From positions 1-19,714 of the forward strand of contig JANXMO010000274.1 of NCBI GenBank assembly GCA_025354615.1: a stretch of 19,714 bases of DNA, in the 5' to 3' direction. Under the pieces are notes generated by a model, which was not told where the DNA came from, did no database searches, and worked only from the letters and a program-made list of their open reading frames with translations. The stretch is from Burkholderiales bacterium. Its GTDB lineage: Bacteria; Pseudomonadota; Gammaproteobacteria; Burkholderiales; Burkholderiaceae_C. Of the stretch, positions 7,701 to 15,752 are shown in pieces; the first letter of the stretch is position 1, and each line of letters opens with the position of its first letter. Made by a program: the position numbers and the translations under genes.

Positions 7701-8874
7701 CGTGCTCGACGAACTGGCGCGCGGTTCGTTCGGCATCGTTGAGATAGCCGAGCGCCAAGCCATCGCCAGCCAACCACAGCTCGCCTGTGTGGGCGGGCGC
7801 CGTCACCTCGCTGCCGGGTTGAGCAGAGTCGGCAGGCAGCGGTGCAAGGCGCGCCAGCGTGCCGCGGATGGGGCGGCCAATCGGAACTTGCGGCGTGCTG
7901 TGAGCGCCTTCACCGGTCGCTGGCGACAGTTCATCCAGCGTGAGCGTGTGGCAGAGGCTGAAGGTCGTGTTTTCGGTCGGGCCGTAGCCGTTGATCAGGC
8001 GCAGCCGCGGCCAGCGCTGCAGACAGGCACGGGCGTGGGCCAATGAAATGCGCTCGCCGCCGATGAGCAACTGGCGCAGGCCGCCAAAAGCATCGGGGCG
8101 GGCGTCGACCACGGCGTTGAACAGCGCCGAGGTCAGCCAGGCGTCGGTGATGCCGTGGGTCAGCAGGTGATCGGCCAGTTCATCGAGCGACGGCAGCGCC
8201 TGCTGCTGGATCACGCAGCAGCCGCCGTGCAGCAGCGGCGCCCACAGCTCCAGCGTGGCGGCATCGAATGCCAATGACGCCAGTTGCAGCCAGCGTGAAT
8301 CGGCGCTGAACGCGGCGTAATCCGCGTTCACCACCAGCCGCACGATGCCTCGGTGCGGGACGAGAACGCACTTCGGCACACCCGTCGATCCGGACGTGAA
8401 CAGCGCACAGGCCGGCGCATCCGCAAGCGTGTCGGGCCAGGGCACGCCGCGGGGTTCAACCGCTGGTGTTGTCGCCAACACGTCGGCCACGTCGACGACG
8501 ACGTGGTGCGGCCATTCGGCGGCGTCGAACGTGGAATCGACCAGCAACAGCCGGCCGCCGAGCGCCTCAACCATCGCCGCCTGGCGCGCCGCCGGGCTGG
8601 CCAGGTCGATCGGCGCGTAAACAGCGCCGCAGCGCAGCACGGCCAGCATCGCCACCACGAACTGCGGCGAACGCCCCATCAACATCGGCACCCGTTGGCC
8701 CGCCGTCAGCCCGGCCTGCTGCAGCCGTGCCGCCAGCCGTTCCGATGCCTGGTCGAGGTCGCGGTAACTCAGCACCCAGTGCGCGCCCTCCACCGCCATG
8801 CGGTGGGCGTGCTGCTGCAAGCTCAGGCGCAGGTGCGCCGTCAATCCATGCGCCATGACGGAAGGCTGGATCAA
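4675..8874 (-). CDS. Nonribosomal peptide synthetase, A-PCP-C-PCP-TE
   Basis: This 1399-residue cytoplasmic synthetase should activate an amino acid, load carrier domains, condense and release. The adenylation domain is at about 20-515, with TSGSTGVPK, NGYGPTE, WYRTGD and lysine 508. PCP1 is at about 530-605 (LGGSS, Ser566). The condensation domain is at about 630-1050, with HHFALDE at 761-767 instead of HHxxxDG. PCP2 is at about 1067-1135 (AGGSS, Ser1097). The thioesterase is at about 1150-1395, with GFSLGG Ser1230, Asp1257 and His1374. Pocket residues by alignment to GrsA read D-A-L-W-L-G-G-T-F-K, a valine-type code. There is no second A domain. The TTG at 8874 overlaps the dioxygenase stop; ATG at 8856 (residue 7) is an equally plausible start. 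The 3' end overlaps the RluA-type gene by 35 bases. No PPTase, MbtH or exporter gene adjoins it. The product is unknown. Confidence 0.95.
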   Translation of the reverse strand: MIQPSVMAHGLTAHLRLSLQQHAHRMAVEGAHWVLSYRDLDQASERLAARLQQAGLTAGQRVPMLMGRSPQFVVAMLAVLRCGAVYAPIDLASPAARQAAMVEALGGRLLLVDSTFDAAEWPHHVVVDVADVLATTPAVEPRGVPWPDTLADAPACALFTSGSTGVPKCVLVPHRGIVRLVVNADYAAFSADSRWLQLASLAFDAATLELWAPLLHGGCCVIQQQALPSLDELADHLLTHGITDAWLTSALFNAVVDARPDAFGGLRQLLIGGERISLAHARACLQRWPRLRLINGYGPTENTTFSLCHTLTLDELSPATGEGAHSTPQVPIGRPIRGTLARLAPLPADSAQPGSEVTAPAHTGELWLAGDGLALGYLNDAERTARQFVEHDGLRWYRTGDCVARRADGVFEFHGRLDRQVKLQGHRIELEEIERTAMQCPGVGAAVVWVVGEAAESRHVVGCYSGAVGMPAPAVSAVADFLRQRLPPPAVPKVLHRLERLPVNLNGKVDRAALMRQHARQSPAGTEGVPLQTETEQQLAAIWQRCLPQAAVVHRQSDFASLGGSSLLALRVAADVERILGRCLAALEVLRQPVLHEQARLIDAAPRVSADAASIRENSRLLGAAATPGPALSRSQRLLLQASRLDPSGAAYHIHVALHLRRGLAPRRLRRGFAALMARHPLLRTAVAFEGDAVRSWTLPAPPAGWWTKGAALAAIPLGAHWPAPLMAALNTPWDLASGGTMRLRCWPLPGGEHLCVWTVHHFALDEASIAIALDELDQLLCGKRLPPVHGSPAHFADVETAGLDEAALTAQAAQVALAWQSERSRPLGLATAPGQGSEQPLPLPEELAPALADAAARWGCTPLTPLMVAYGLALQQVFGAAWRFALTPFSRRMAPELMAPIGCLLELRLIEAGARAGEDLPATLARVHGELLAGQQPRFRPLDRLADLLAEQQPAWRHAVTQFALTWRPQVAAQTSLGGQPVALLPVPQHGARFGLTLHIEQTDGVLAARVEAVQPALDDGCARALGLAFIEQLQRVCELKSVQLASGIAATTAVANRPTPAPPAVVQQAHAAWQRWLQRPPQGPDDDFLRAGGSSLRALQMAAGLRRDAGLQLDVAAFLAQPSFGALCAQLAQARPAKTKLVTLVGAADAAHLLLLLPGGEGGPLGMFRLARELHARLPDNWAVAIVDLQAIMQRAGEAARAPFFAQTLLQVVRDLGEHRLAAVAGFSLGGLLGLDLLNLLAPQRAASVALWLIDTYAPQRMRLGRRAMLTRMAINLLRHPLETLGLISRRLGGGHEGSNDDPGAATPSSPEWRAFMVELSTRRFEGRHGSVTLIHSSSGARTSGLLRHTSSNGFAPRRFARFTVITVEDAHIELPRSAAVRVATLISQGLLPALPA

Positions 8875-9632
8875 ACAGCGGCACCGGGGCCTTGGAAACC
8901 ACCGCGGCGCCAGGTCACCACCAAAGTGTCGCGATAGCCCAATGCTGCATCCAGCGGCTGGATAGGCGTGGTTTCATGGATGACCCGGGCGTCATCCAAC
9001 AGCAGCACGGTCCAGGCGTCGGTCATCGTGAAGCGAATGCCGTCCGGGCCGTTGGCATCGAACACACGGGTTTCGCCGCCCTTCACGCGGTGGCGGTTGA
9101 CCAGCGCAACGGCAACGAAATCAACCCCGTCACGGTGAGCGCCTTCGGGCGTGGGCCGGCCGATGCCGTCGGTGGTGTCAATTCGGAATTGGTGGGCTTC
9201 GACAAACCACGGCTGGTGGGCGCTGCGTTCGCCCTGCACCTGCGTGCACAGCGCTGACAGGCCGAGCAGCAGCTGTGACCAGGCGGGGGTTTCCAGCGTA
9301 GCGGGCACTACCGGCTCGAACCAGCGCTCGATGCCGCCATGCAACGCGTTGTACTCAAGCGGCTGCCAATGCGCCCGATGCGGCACCGCCAGCAAGTGGG
9401 GGCCTTCGACGACACAACAAGCGTGCCGGCGCCGGCGGTAGCGGCCGCCATCGCGTAGATACGCGTCAGCCGGCAGGCTGTCCCACGACGATGTAAGCGA
9501 CTGCAACGACGGCAGGTTCGTGCCCAACACCGCACCAAGGCTGGCCGGCGCCAACACGCCATGGCCCTGCCGCCGCAGCGCGGGTAACACGTCAGAGAAC
9601 GAAACGAAAGGCGGGGCGGGACGAACGGACAT
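8871..9632 (-). CDS. 2-oxoglutarate/Fe(II) amino acid dioxygenase (PF10014-type)
   Basis: This 253-residue protein resembles the 2OG-Fe dioxygenase family PF10014, typified by the Bacillus isoleucine dioxygenase that makes 4-hydroxyisoleucine. Members hydroxylate free aliphatic amino acids, or oxidise methionine sulfur, using O2 and 2-oxoglutarate. The iron triad is visible: His166 and Asp168 in EGAHRDGVDF, and His219 in DDARVIHETTPI. Arg234 in GYRDTLVVTW is a candidate 2-oxoglutarate ligand. Length fits the family. Its stop shares bases with the NRPS start, so the two genes form one transcription unit and probably one pathway. No Shine-Dalgarno precedes the ATG at 9632. A TTATAG hexamer lies just upstream, so the mRNA may be almost leaderless. 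The substrate, and whether it acts on free or carrier-bound amino acid, is inference. Confidence 0.9.
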   Translation of the reverse strand: MSVRPAPPFVSFSDVLPALRRQGHGVLAPASLGAVLGTNLPSLQSLTSSWDSLPADAYLRDGGRYRRRRHACCVVEGPHLLAVPHRAHWQPLEYNALHGGIERWFEPVVPATLETPAWSQLLLGLSALCTQVQGERSAHQPWFVEAHQFRIDTTDGIGRPTPEGAHRDGVDFVAVALVNRHRVKGGETRVFDANGPDGIRFTMTDAWTVLLLDDARVIHETTPIQPLDAALGYRDTLVVTWRRGGFQGPGAAV

Positions 9633-9727
9633 GCAAAAATCTATAAGCGGTACAGCCCCTGATTAGAACGCACAGGCGTCAGAAAGCGCCGGTCTCTCGC
9701 GCCGTATGAGGAGGCTGGAAAACCCGC

Positions 9728-10258
9728 ATGCCCGTCTGCTTTCACACTCACATGTCCTGTGCTCCTGACCCTGCCAACCGCGCGGCTGCGCTGATCGAGC
9801 AACTGCAATTGCAGCCGCACCCGGAAGGCGGCCACTACCGGGAGTTGTTCCGCTCGGAAATGCGCGTGCGGCCCGAAGATGGACGCGCCCCCCGACCTGC
9901 TTTGACCAGCATCGATTTTTTGCTGGTGCGTGGCGAATTCAGTGCCTGGCACCGTGTACGCTCAGATGAAGCGTGGCATTTGATTGAGGGCGGGCCACTG
10001 CGCCTGTGGTTGATGCCACCGGCACTGGACCGGGTGGACTGCATCGATCTGGCACCTGTCGACAGCAACGGCGGGCGGCCGCGCCACATCGTGCCGGCTC
10101 ACTGGTGGCAGGCCGCGGAACCCTTGGGCGGCTACGCGCTGGCCGGCGCCACTGTCGGCCCCGGGTTTGATTTCGCGGACTTCAGTTTTTTACGCGTTCA
10201 CGCCAGCGCGGGAGCCGCGCTGGCCGCTATGCGTCAAGATTTGGTGCGCTTGGGTTGA
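9728..10258 (+). CDS. Cupin superfamily protein, DUF985 (cupin_5)
   Basis: This 176-residue protein carries the DUF985/cupin_5 signatures in order: LQLQPHPEGGHYRELFRSE (residues 26-44), TSIDFLLVRGEFSAWHRVRSDEAWH (60-84), IVPAHWWQAAE (121-131) and GATVGPGFDFADF (140-152). The His and Glu residues in these blocks are the expected cupin metal ligands. The family's biochemical role is not established. AGGAGG at 9709-9714 precedes the ATG at 9728 by 13 bases, which is rather long; ATG at 9752 is a further choice. The gene is divergent from the dioxygenase across 95 bases. Its 3' end overlaps the convergent S4-domain gene by 25 bases. No sequence evidence links it to the NRPS product. Confidence 0.92.
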   Translation: MPVCFHTHMSCAPDPANRAAALIEQLQLQPHPEGGHYRELFRSEMRVRPEDGRAPRPALTSIDFLLVRGEFSAWHRVRSDEAWHLIEGGPLRLWLMPPALDRVDCIDLAPVDSNGGRPRHIVPAHWWQAAEPLGGYALAGATVGPGFDFADFSFLRVHASAGAALAAMRQDLVRLG

Positions 10259-10491
10259 ATACAGGTCGCCGGCGCGCCGGGCTGCAGCTGAACTTCCACG
10301 TCACCACAAGTCACCCGCTGCCCGGCGCGCAATTTACATGTCTTGCGCAGCTCCACTTGGTCATCGACAAGCACCTGGCCCTGCGCCACCTGCGCCTTTG
10401 CCGCGCCGCCACTGGGCGCCAAGCCGGTGGCTTTTAATAGCGCATCAAGGGGAATGAATTCACCTCGCAAAGGGAAGTCGATGAATTTCAT
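10234..10491 (-). CDS. Small S4-domain RNA-binding protein
   Basis: This 85-residue protein is essentially a single S4 RNA-binding domain of the YbcJ type: FIPLDALLKATGLAPSGGAAKAQVAQGQVLVDDQVELRKTCKLRAGQRV. Family members bind structured RNA and are thought to act in ribosome or tRNA-related processes; the exact target is unknown. The start at 10491 (MKFIDFPLRGEFIPL) is chosen because family similarity begins there. The reading frame stays open 72 bases further upstream without recognisable sequence. No good Shine-Dalgarno is seen. The last 25 bases overlap the 3' end of the convergent DUF985 gene. Three Cys (residues 52, 62 and 77) are present, but with no evident metal motif. Confidence 0.87.
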   Translation of the reverse strand: MKFIDFPLRGEFIPLDALLKATGLAPSGGAAKAQVAQGQVLVDDQVELRKTCKLRAGQRVTCGDVEVQLQPGAPATCIQPKRTKS

Positions 10492-10578
10492 GCGGAGGCC
10501 GGCGCAAGCAAAGTGGTCATGAAGTTGGTCCTGTGGAAAAAGACCGGTATTTTCCATGTCCAATTCAAACGCTGACGT

Positions 10579-10604
10579 TTGGCGCTAAATACATGGGGTA
10601 TATT
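10579..10604 (+). promoter_or_regulatory. Possible promoter and start of a long csp leader
   Basis: TATATT at 10599-10604 is a fair sigma-70 -10 hexamer. The best -35-like match, TTGGCG at 10579-10584, is only 14 bases away, which is too short for a good promoter, so the -10 may work with an activator or the call may be wrong. If used, it would give a leader of about 150 bases before the cold-shock ATG, the usual length for cspA-type mRNA thermosensors. The call rests on the hexamer, AT-richness and gene context. Confidence 0.3.
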
Positions 10605-10761
10605 CTTCTCACAGGTATACGCAAGACAGTGGTTGTTCGTGATCTTTCCGACTGCGCCCGTCCTGGGTGCAAGTTTGCTGAAAACCCCCGATCGTTTCTT
10701 GAGTGTCTCTGCATGCGGCAGCATGTGCAGCCGCATTATTTTGTTTGATAGGAAATCGTCC

Positions 10762-10980
10762 ATGTCGACGCAAACCCAAACCGGTACCGTGAAGTGGTTC
10801 AACGAGAGCAAGGGCTACGGCTTTATTGCGCAAGATGCAGGTGGCGCTGATCTGTTCGCGCATTTCCGTGACATCACGGGCTCAGGCTTCAAAACCCTGC
10901 TCGAAGGTCAAAAAGTTGAATTTGAAGTCAAGCAAGGCCAAAAAGGATTGCAAGCCGCGAACATTCGCGTCCTGCAGTAA
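10762..10980 (+). CDS. Cold-shock protein, CspA family
   Basis: This 72-residue single cold-shock domain binds single-stranded RNA or DNA and acts as an RNA chaperone. RNP1 (KGYGFI) and the RNP2-like DLFAHF motif are visible, preceded by the usual [15 protein letters not shown] opening. The RNP2 motif has AHF where VHF or VHY is common. The start at ATG 10762 is supported by AGGAAA at 10749-10754. The reading frame is open further upstream to 10579, but that extension is not family sequence and is more likely the long 5' leader typical of csp genes. A strong intrinsic terminator follows at 11005-11031. Lower G+C than its neighbours fits a highly expressed gene. Confidence 0.95.
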   Translation: MSTQTQTGTVKWFNESKGYGFIAQDAGGADLFAHFRDITGSGFKTLLEGQKVEFEVKQGQKGLQAANIRVLQ

Positions 10981-11004
10981 TTCGGCGGCTTAGTCCTTCG
11001 ATCT

Positions 11005-11031
11005 AAACGCGGCTTGAGCCGCGTTTTTTTT
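11005..11031 (+). terminator. Rho-independent terminator after the cold-shock gene
   Basis: A perfect inverted repeat, AAACGCGGC paired with GCCGCGTTT around a TTGA loop, is followed directly by eight T residues (11024-11031). It begins 24 bases after the cold-shock stop. It could also limit read-through towards the convergent eda gene, which ends at 11058. Confidence 0.92.
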
Positions 11032-11057
11032 CGTCCGTGCACCGTGCACCGGCGGCC

Positions 11058-11674
11058 TTATCGCAACGCCGAAGCCTGTTTTGCCAGCTGCGTGATGCGA
11101 TCCCAGTCGCCAGCCTCGACGGCATCGGCCGGCGTCAGCCAGGAGCCGCCGCACACTTTCACATTGCTCAGGGCCAGGAACTGCGGCGCGGTCTCCAGTG
11201 TGATGCCGCCCGTTGGGCAAAAAACCACATCGGGAAAAGGCCCAGCCAGCGCCTTGAGCATGGCCACGCCGCCGGCTTGTACCGCGGGAAAAAATTTCAG
11301 GAAATCACAGCCGTCGGCCTGCGCCTGCATGACCTCGCTGGCCGTCGCCACCCCCGGCAACAGCGGCAAGCCGTGTTCGCGGCACGCCGCGCCAACCGAG
11401 GCCAGATAGCCCGGGCTGACGGCGAACTGGCAACCTGCATCCCGCGCGGCTTGCACGTCGGCCGGGCGGCGCACTGTGCCGGCACCTACGATGGCTTCCG
11501 GCACGGCCCGCGCCATCGCTTCCATGCAGCGCAAGGCCAGCGGCGTGCGCAGCGTGACTTCGAGCACGCGGACACCACCGGCCACCAGCGCCTGCGCCAG
11601 CGGCACGGCATCTTGCAATCGGTGAATCACGATGACGGGAATGACCGGCCCGTGCGCCGCCAACGCTTGCGTGT

Positions 11675-11684
<10 letters not shown>
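11058..11684 (-). CDS. eda: 2-dehydro-3-deoxy-phosphogluconate (KDPG) aldolase
   Basis: Eda cleaves KDPG to pyruvate and glyceraldehyde 3-phosphate in the Entner-Doudoroff pathway. The 208-residue class I aldolase shows the catalytic Glu42 and Arg46 in LEVTLRT, the VGAGTV motif at 66-71, SPGY at 90-93 and the Schiff-base Lys130 in [14 protein letters not shown] at 157-161 is part of the phosphate site. The ATG at 11684 overlaps the end of edd by 10 bases, so the two genes are translated from one message and probably coupled. Length is normal. The reading frame is open further upstream, but that part lies inside edd in another frame. Confidence 0.96.
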
Positions 11685-13510
<1,826 letters not shown>

Positions 13511-13624
13511 GTTCGATTCAATCAAAAGACTGGGAGGGGCGCCGCCTGACAAGCGGCAGTGGCGTCTTGGCTCATTGTTATGCAAGCCACAAAGAGGGTC
13601 AAACGCAGCAGTCGGCCCGTTGTC

Positions 13625-13686
13625 TTCGCATGGCTGTACACCCGTTCGCGTCGAACCCTATATGTTGGGTGCACAGTCCCTATTCT
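13625..13686 (+). promoter_or_regulatory. PIP box with -10 element (candidate HrpX-dependent promoter)
   Basis: TTCGC at 13625-13629 and TTCGC at 13645-13649 are separated by exactly 15 bases, matching the plant-inducible promoter consensus TTCGB-N15-TTCGB. TATTCT at 13681-13686 starts after 31 further bases and fits the -10-like YANNNT element, which lies 30-32 bases downstream of functional PIP boxes. In Xanthomonas and Acidovorax such promoters are activated by the AraC-type regulator HrpX. Ralstonia HrpB boxes differ in spacing. The element points at the gene starting at 13754, with a predicted leader of about 60 bases. Functional use is inferred and depends on the host encoding HrpX. Confidence 0.68.
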
Positions 13687-13740
13687 TGCGTTGTGAGAGA
13701 CCGATTGAGATTTCGATGTCCTTAACGTCAGAACAAGTGC

Positions 13741-13746
13741 AAGGAG
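13741..13746 (+). promoter_or_regulatory. Ribosome binding site of the 150-residue protein
   Basis: AAGGAG lies 7 bases before the ATG at 13754. It is one of the best Shine-Dalgarno matches in the window and supports this frame as a real gene. Confidence 0.8.
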
Positions 13747-13753
13747 TACCACC

Positions 13754-14206
13754 ATGAGTTTCATACGTATCGCAGGCAAGTTTGCAAAGCCTGCTTTGGA
13801 AGGCGCCAAACAAATCGCCCAACCTACGCTCAAAAGGGCTGTAACAACACTTGCGACTGAGGGCCTGAAAGCAGCACCCCCGCTCCCTGTGGCCAAAGCC
13901 ATGAGCCAGTTGCGCAACACGTTGCCTCCGATGTCCGGGCAGCTGATGCAGCCTTTGAAGAAGACAGCACAAGAATTCGGGACAGCTGCGGGAAACGATC
14001 TTGTTGGGAACACTTTTGGTCTCGAAAAGCGTCCCAAAGGCAGTATCGGTGGCGCGTTATATAAAGTGGGCACCCAATATCGTCCTGACTTGAAGCCCAT
14101 GGCGATGATCAACACTTTTACCGACCGTGCTCGCGAAGCGGTGAACAAAGCGGCCGCTGCGACAGCAGATGCGCCAGTTTCAATGCCACCCTCAACTTCG
14201 GCTTGA
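13754..14206 (+). CDS. Unknown protein downstream of a PIP box; candidate type III regulon member
   Basis: This 150-residue protein, rich in Ala, Lys, Pro and Thr, has no Cys or Trp and no evident membrane segment or signal peptide. The first twelve residues (MSFIRIAGKFAK) contain no acidic residue and have Ile at position 4, as seen in many Hrp-secreted proteins. The first 50 residues are not Ser-rich, so the match to that pattern is partial. The C-terminus is Ala/Pro/Ser-rich. A strong Shine-Dalgarno and an upstream PIP box support expression. Two sampled 60-base rows are about 50-52% G+C, clearly below edd, which suggests acquisition. I do not recognise any domain. It could be an effector, a secreted helper, or an unrelated accessory protein. 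Confidence 0.72.
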   Translation: MSFIRIAGKFAKPALEGAKQIAQPTLKRAVTTLATEGLKAAPPLPVAKAMSQLRNTLPPMSGQLMQPLKKTAQEFGTAAGNDLVGNTFGLEKRPKGSIGGALYKVGTQYRPDLKPMAMINTFTDRAREAVNKAAAATADAPVSMPPSTSA

Positions 14207-14255
14207 ACCACCTGGCATGGCACAAGCAGGCAGCCGCCCGTCGAATGCTCGCCGC

Positions 14256-14861
14256 TCAGCCCGCATTGATCAAGTCCATTGAACGCGCGCGTATCAGGTC
14301 TTCGGGCCGGTCTATATCCATCAAGATGCCTACATCTTCAACATCCACCGCATGCGCCGGGTAGCGCGCCACAAGGCGGTGGGCACCTTCATCGCCGGCC
14401 AGCGTGGCCAGTTCCGAGAATAATTCCGGGCCGAAGCCCACCGGGTGGCCGCGCCGGCCGCCATGCTGGGCATACACCACGGGGTAGGTGGGCAGCTGCC
14501 GGGCCACCGCCTGGATGGTGGAGGGCTGAACCATCGGCATGTCGCCCGGCAGCACCAGCCAACCAGACGCTTCAGGCCGAGCCGCAACGCCTGTCGCAAT
14601 CGAAAAACCCATGCCCAGCAGCGGGTGCCCCGGCGTGCCCACCGGTGGCAACACCAGTACATCACGCGCCGCCACATGGCCGCGCGCCACGGCAGCCAGC
14701 GGCTCGGTGGTGACCACCACCACGGGGAGCCCGGTAGCCACCGCGTTCAGCAGTGTCTGCGCCAGGACGGTGCGCGAGCCCAACGGCTGATCAAGCTTGT
14801 GGCAGATATCCCCGAAACGCGCACCCAGGCCGGCCGCCAATACGATGATTGCAGGGTGCAA
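14256..14861 (-). CDS. MocA-like molybdenum cofactor cytidylyltransferase / NTP transferase
   Basis: This 201-residue protein of the MobA-like NTP transferase family (NTP_transf_3) would transfer CMP or GMP to molybdopterin or a related acceptor. Visible motifs are the nucleotide loop LAAGLGARFG (residues 8-17), HKLDQPLG (21-28), the metal-binding LPGDMP (104-109), GGRRGHPVGF (134-143) and DIDRPEDL (182-189). The RRGHPV block favours a MocA/cytidylyltransferase role for xanthine-dehydrogenase-type enzymes over MobA, but this is inference and no molybdoenzyme gene lies nearby. TTG at 14861 is chosen because AAGGAG sits 6 bases upstream and the family's N-terminus begins there. A frame open to 14945 gives an extension without similarity. 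Confidence 0.85.
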   Translation of the reverse strand: MHPAIIVLAAGLGARFGDICHKLDQPLGSRTVLAQTLLNAVATGLPVVVVTTEPLAAVARGHVAARDVLVLPPVGTPGHPLLGMGFSIATGVAARPEASGWLVLPGDMPMVQPSTIQAVARQLPTYPVVYAQHGGRRGHPVGFGPELFSELATLAGDEGAHRLVARYPAHAVDVEDVGILMDIDRPEDLIRARSMDLINAG

Positions 14862-14867
14862 AACGTT

Positions 14868-14873
14868 CTCCTT
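14868..14873 (-). promoter_or_regulatory. Ribosome binding site fixing the TTG start of the MocA-like gene
   Basis: On the minus strand AAGGAG is followed by six bases and then TTG (14861-14859). No ATG or GTG lies between this site and the family's N-terminal motif, so TTG is the likely start codon. Confidence 0.75.
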
Positions 14874-15058
14874 CAAAAAATGGGTTTGGACAATCCCGAT
14901 TAAACGCCCCACGAAGCGATAAAAACAGCTGTGGTGGCGCTCCACTGCACAGCAACGCTTACATCGTCCACTGTTTTGATGACGGTAAACGGTACTACCT
15001 TACCGGCTGATCAAAGCGCGCGGGGCAAGGAAAAACCAAGGTCTTCACGAGTGGTTTT

Positions 15059-15064
15059 TATACT
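15059..15064 (+). promoter_or_regulatory. Candidate -10 element of a leaderless pdxH promoter
   Basis: TATACT at 15059-15064 is a close -10 match that ends six bases before the pdxH ATG at 15071, which would place the transcription start at or next to the start codon. No convincing -35 is present at normal spacing, and no Shine-Dalgarno lies at a usable distance. Confidence 0.35.
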
Positions 15065-15070
15065 GGATGT

Positions 15071-15706
15071 ATGACAGCTCTTGCCGATTTGAGAAAAAGT
15101 TATGAACGTGCCCAGCTCGATGAGTCGGCTTCGTGCGCCGACCCGTTGCAGCAATTCACAAATTGGCTGCAGCAGGCCATAGACGCCCAGCTGCCCGAAC
15201 CGAACGCGATGACGCTGGCCACGGTCGATACTGCGGGGCGGCCGTCGACCCGTATCGTGCTGGTCAAAGGCGTGGATGAACGCGGCCTTGTCTGGTACAC
15301 AAACTACAACAGCCGCAAGGGGCGCGAGTTGGAATTCAACCCGTTCGCCGCGCTGCAGTTTCACTGGGTGGAGCTTGAGCGGGTGGTGCGTATCGAAGGC
15401 CGTGTGGAACGGATCAGCGCCGACGAATCAGACGCTTACTTCCATTCGCGCCCGCTCGATTCACGTATCGGCGCCTGGGCGTCGCCGCAAAGCGAGATGA
15501 TTGCCTCGCGCACGCAGCTCATCACGCAAGCCGCTTTCTACGGCACGAAGTTTTTACTCCACCCGCCACGGCCGCCGCACTGGGGCGGTTTCCGGCTGCA
15601 GCCCGACGCCTGGGAATTCTGGCAAGGCAGGCGTTCACGGCTGCACGACCGGCTTCGTTACCGCCGGGCGGACGCCGCCTGGGTGCGCGAGCGGCTGGCG
15701 CCTTGA
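15071..15706 (+). CDS. pdxH: Pyridoxamine 5'-phosphate oxidase
   Basis: PdxH oxidises pyridoxine or pyridoxamine 5'-phosphate to pyridoxal 5'-phosphate using FMN, in vitamin B6 synthesis and salvage. The 211-residue protein has the usual length and motifs: [39 protein letters not shown] (FMN site, about 46-84), [37 protein letters not shown] and the C-terminal [18 protein letters not shown]. The Arg and His residues of the last block contact the substrate phosphate in known structures. The start at ATG 15071 gives the normal N-terminus. The gene stands alone, is divergent from the MocA-like gene across 209 bases, and converges on the TonB receptor gene with a 46-base gap. Confidence 0.96.
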   Translation: MTALADLRKSYERAQLDESASCADPLQQFTNWLQQAIDAQLPEPNAMTLATVDTAGRPSTRIVLVKGVDERGLVWYTNYNSRKGRELEFNPFAALQFHWVELERVVRIEGRVERISADESDAYFHSRPLDSRIGAWASPQSEMIASRTQLITQAAFYGTKFLLHPPRPPHWGGFRLQPDAWEFWQGRRSRLHDRLRYRRADAAWVRERLAP

Positions 15707-15752
15707 TGCGCTGACCAGCCGGGCGCCCAACACATCCGCCGAGCAAAGCCGC

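Noticed and set aside
10579..10761. N-terminal extension of the cold-shock protein
   Set aside because: Cold-shock proteins start directly before the domain, and a Shine-Dalgarno lies before ATG 10762.
13522..14223. Long open frame on the minus strand opposite the 150-residue protein
   Set aside because: Its translation has no recognisable domain. The plus-strand frame has a strong Shine-Dalgarno and a promoter pointing at it.
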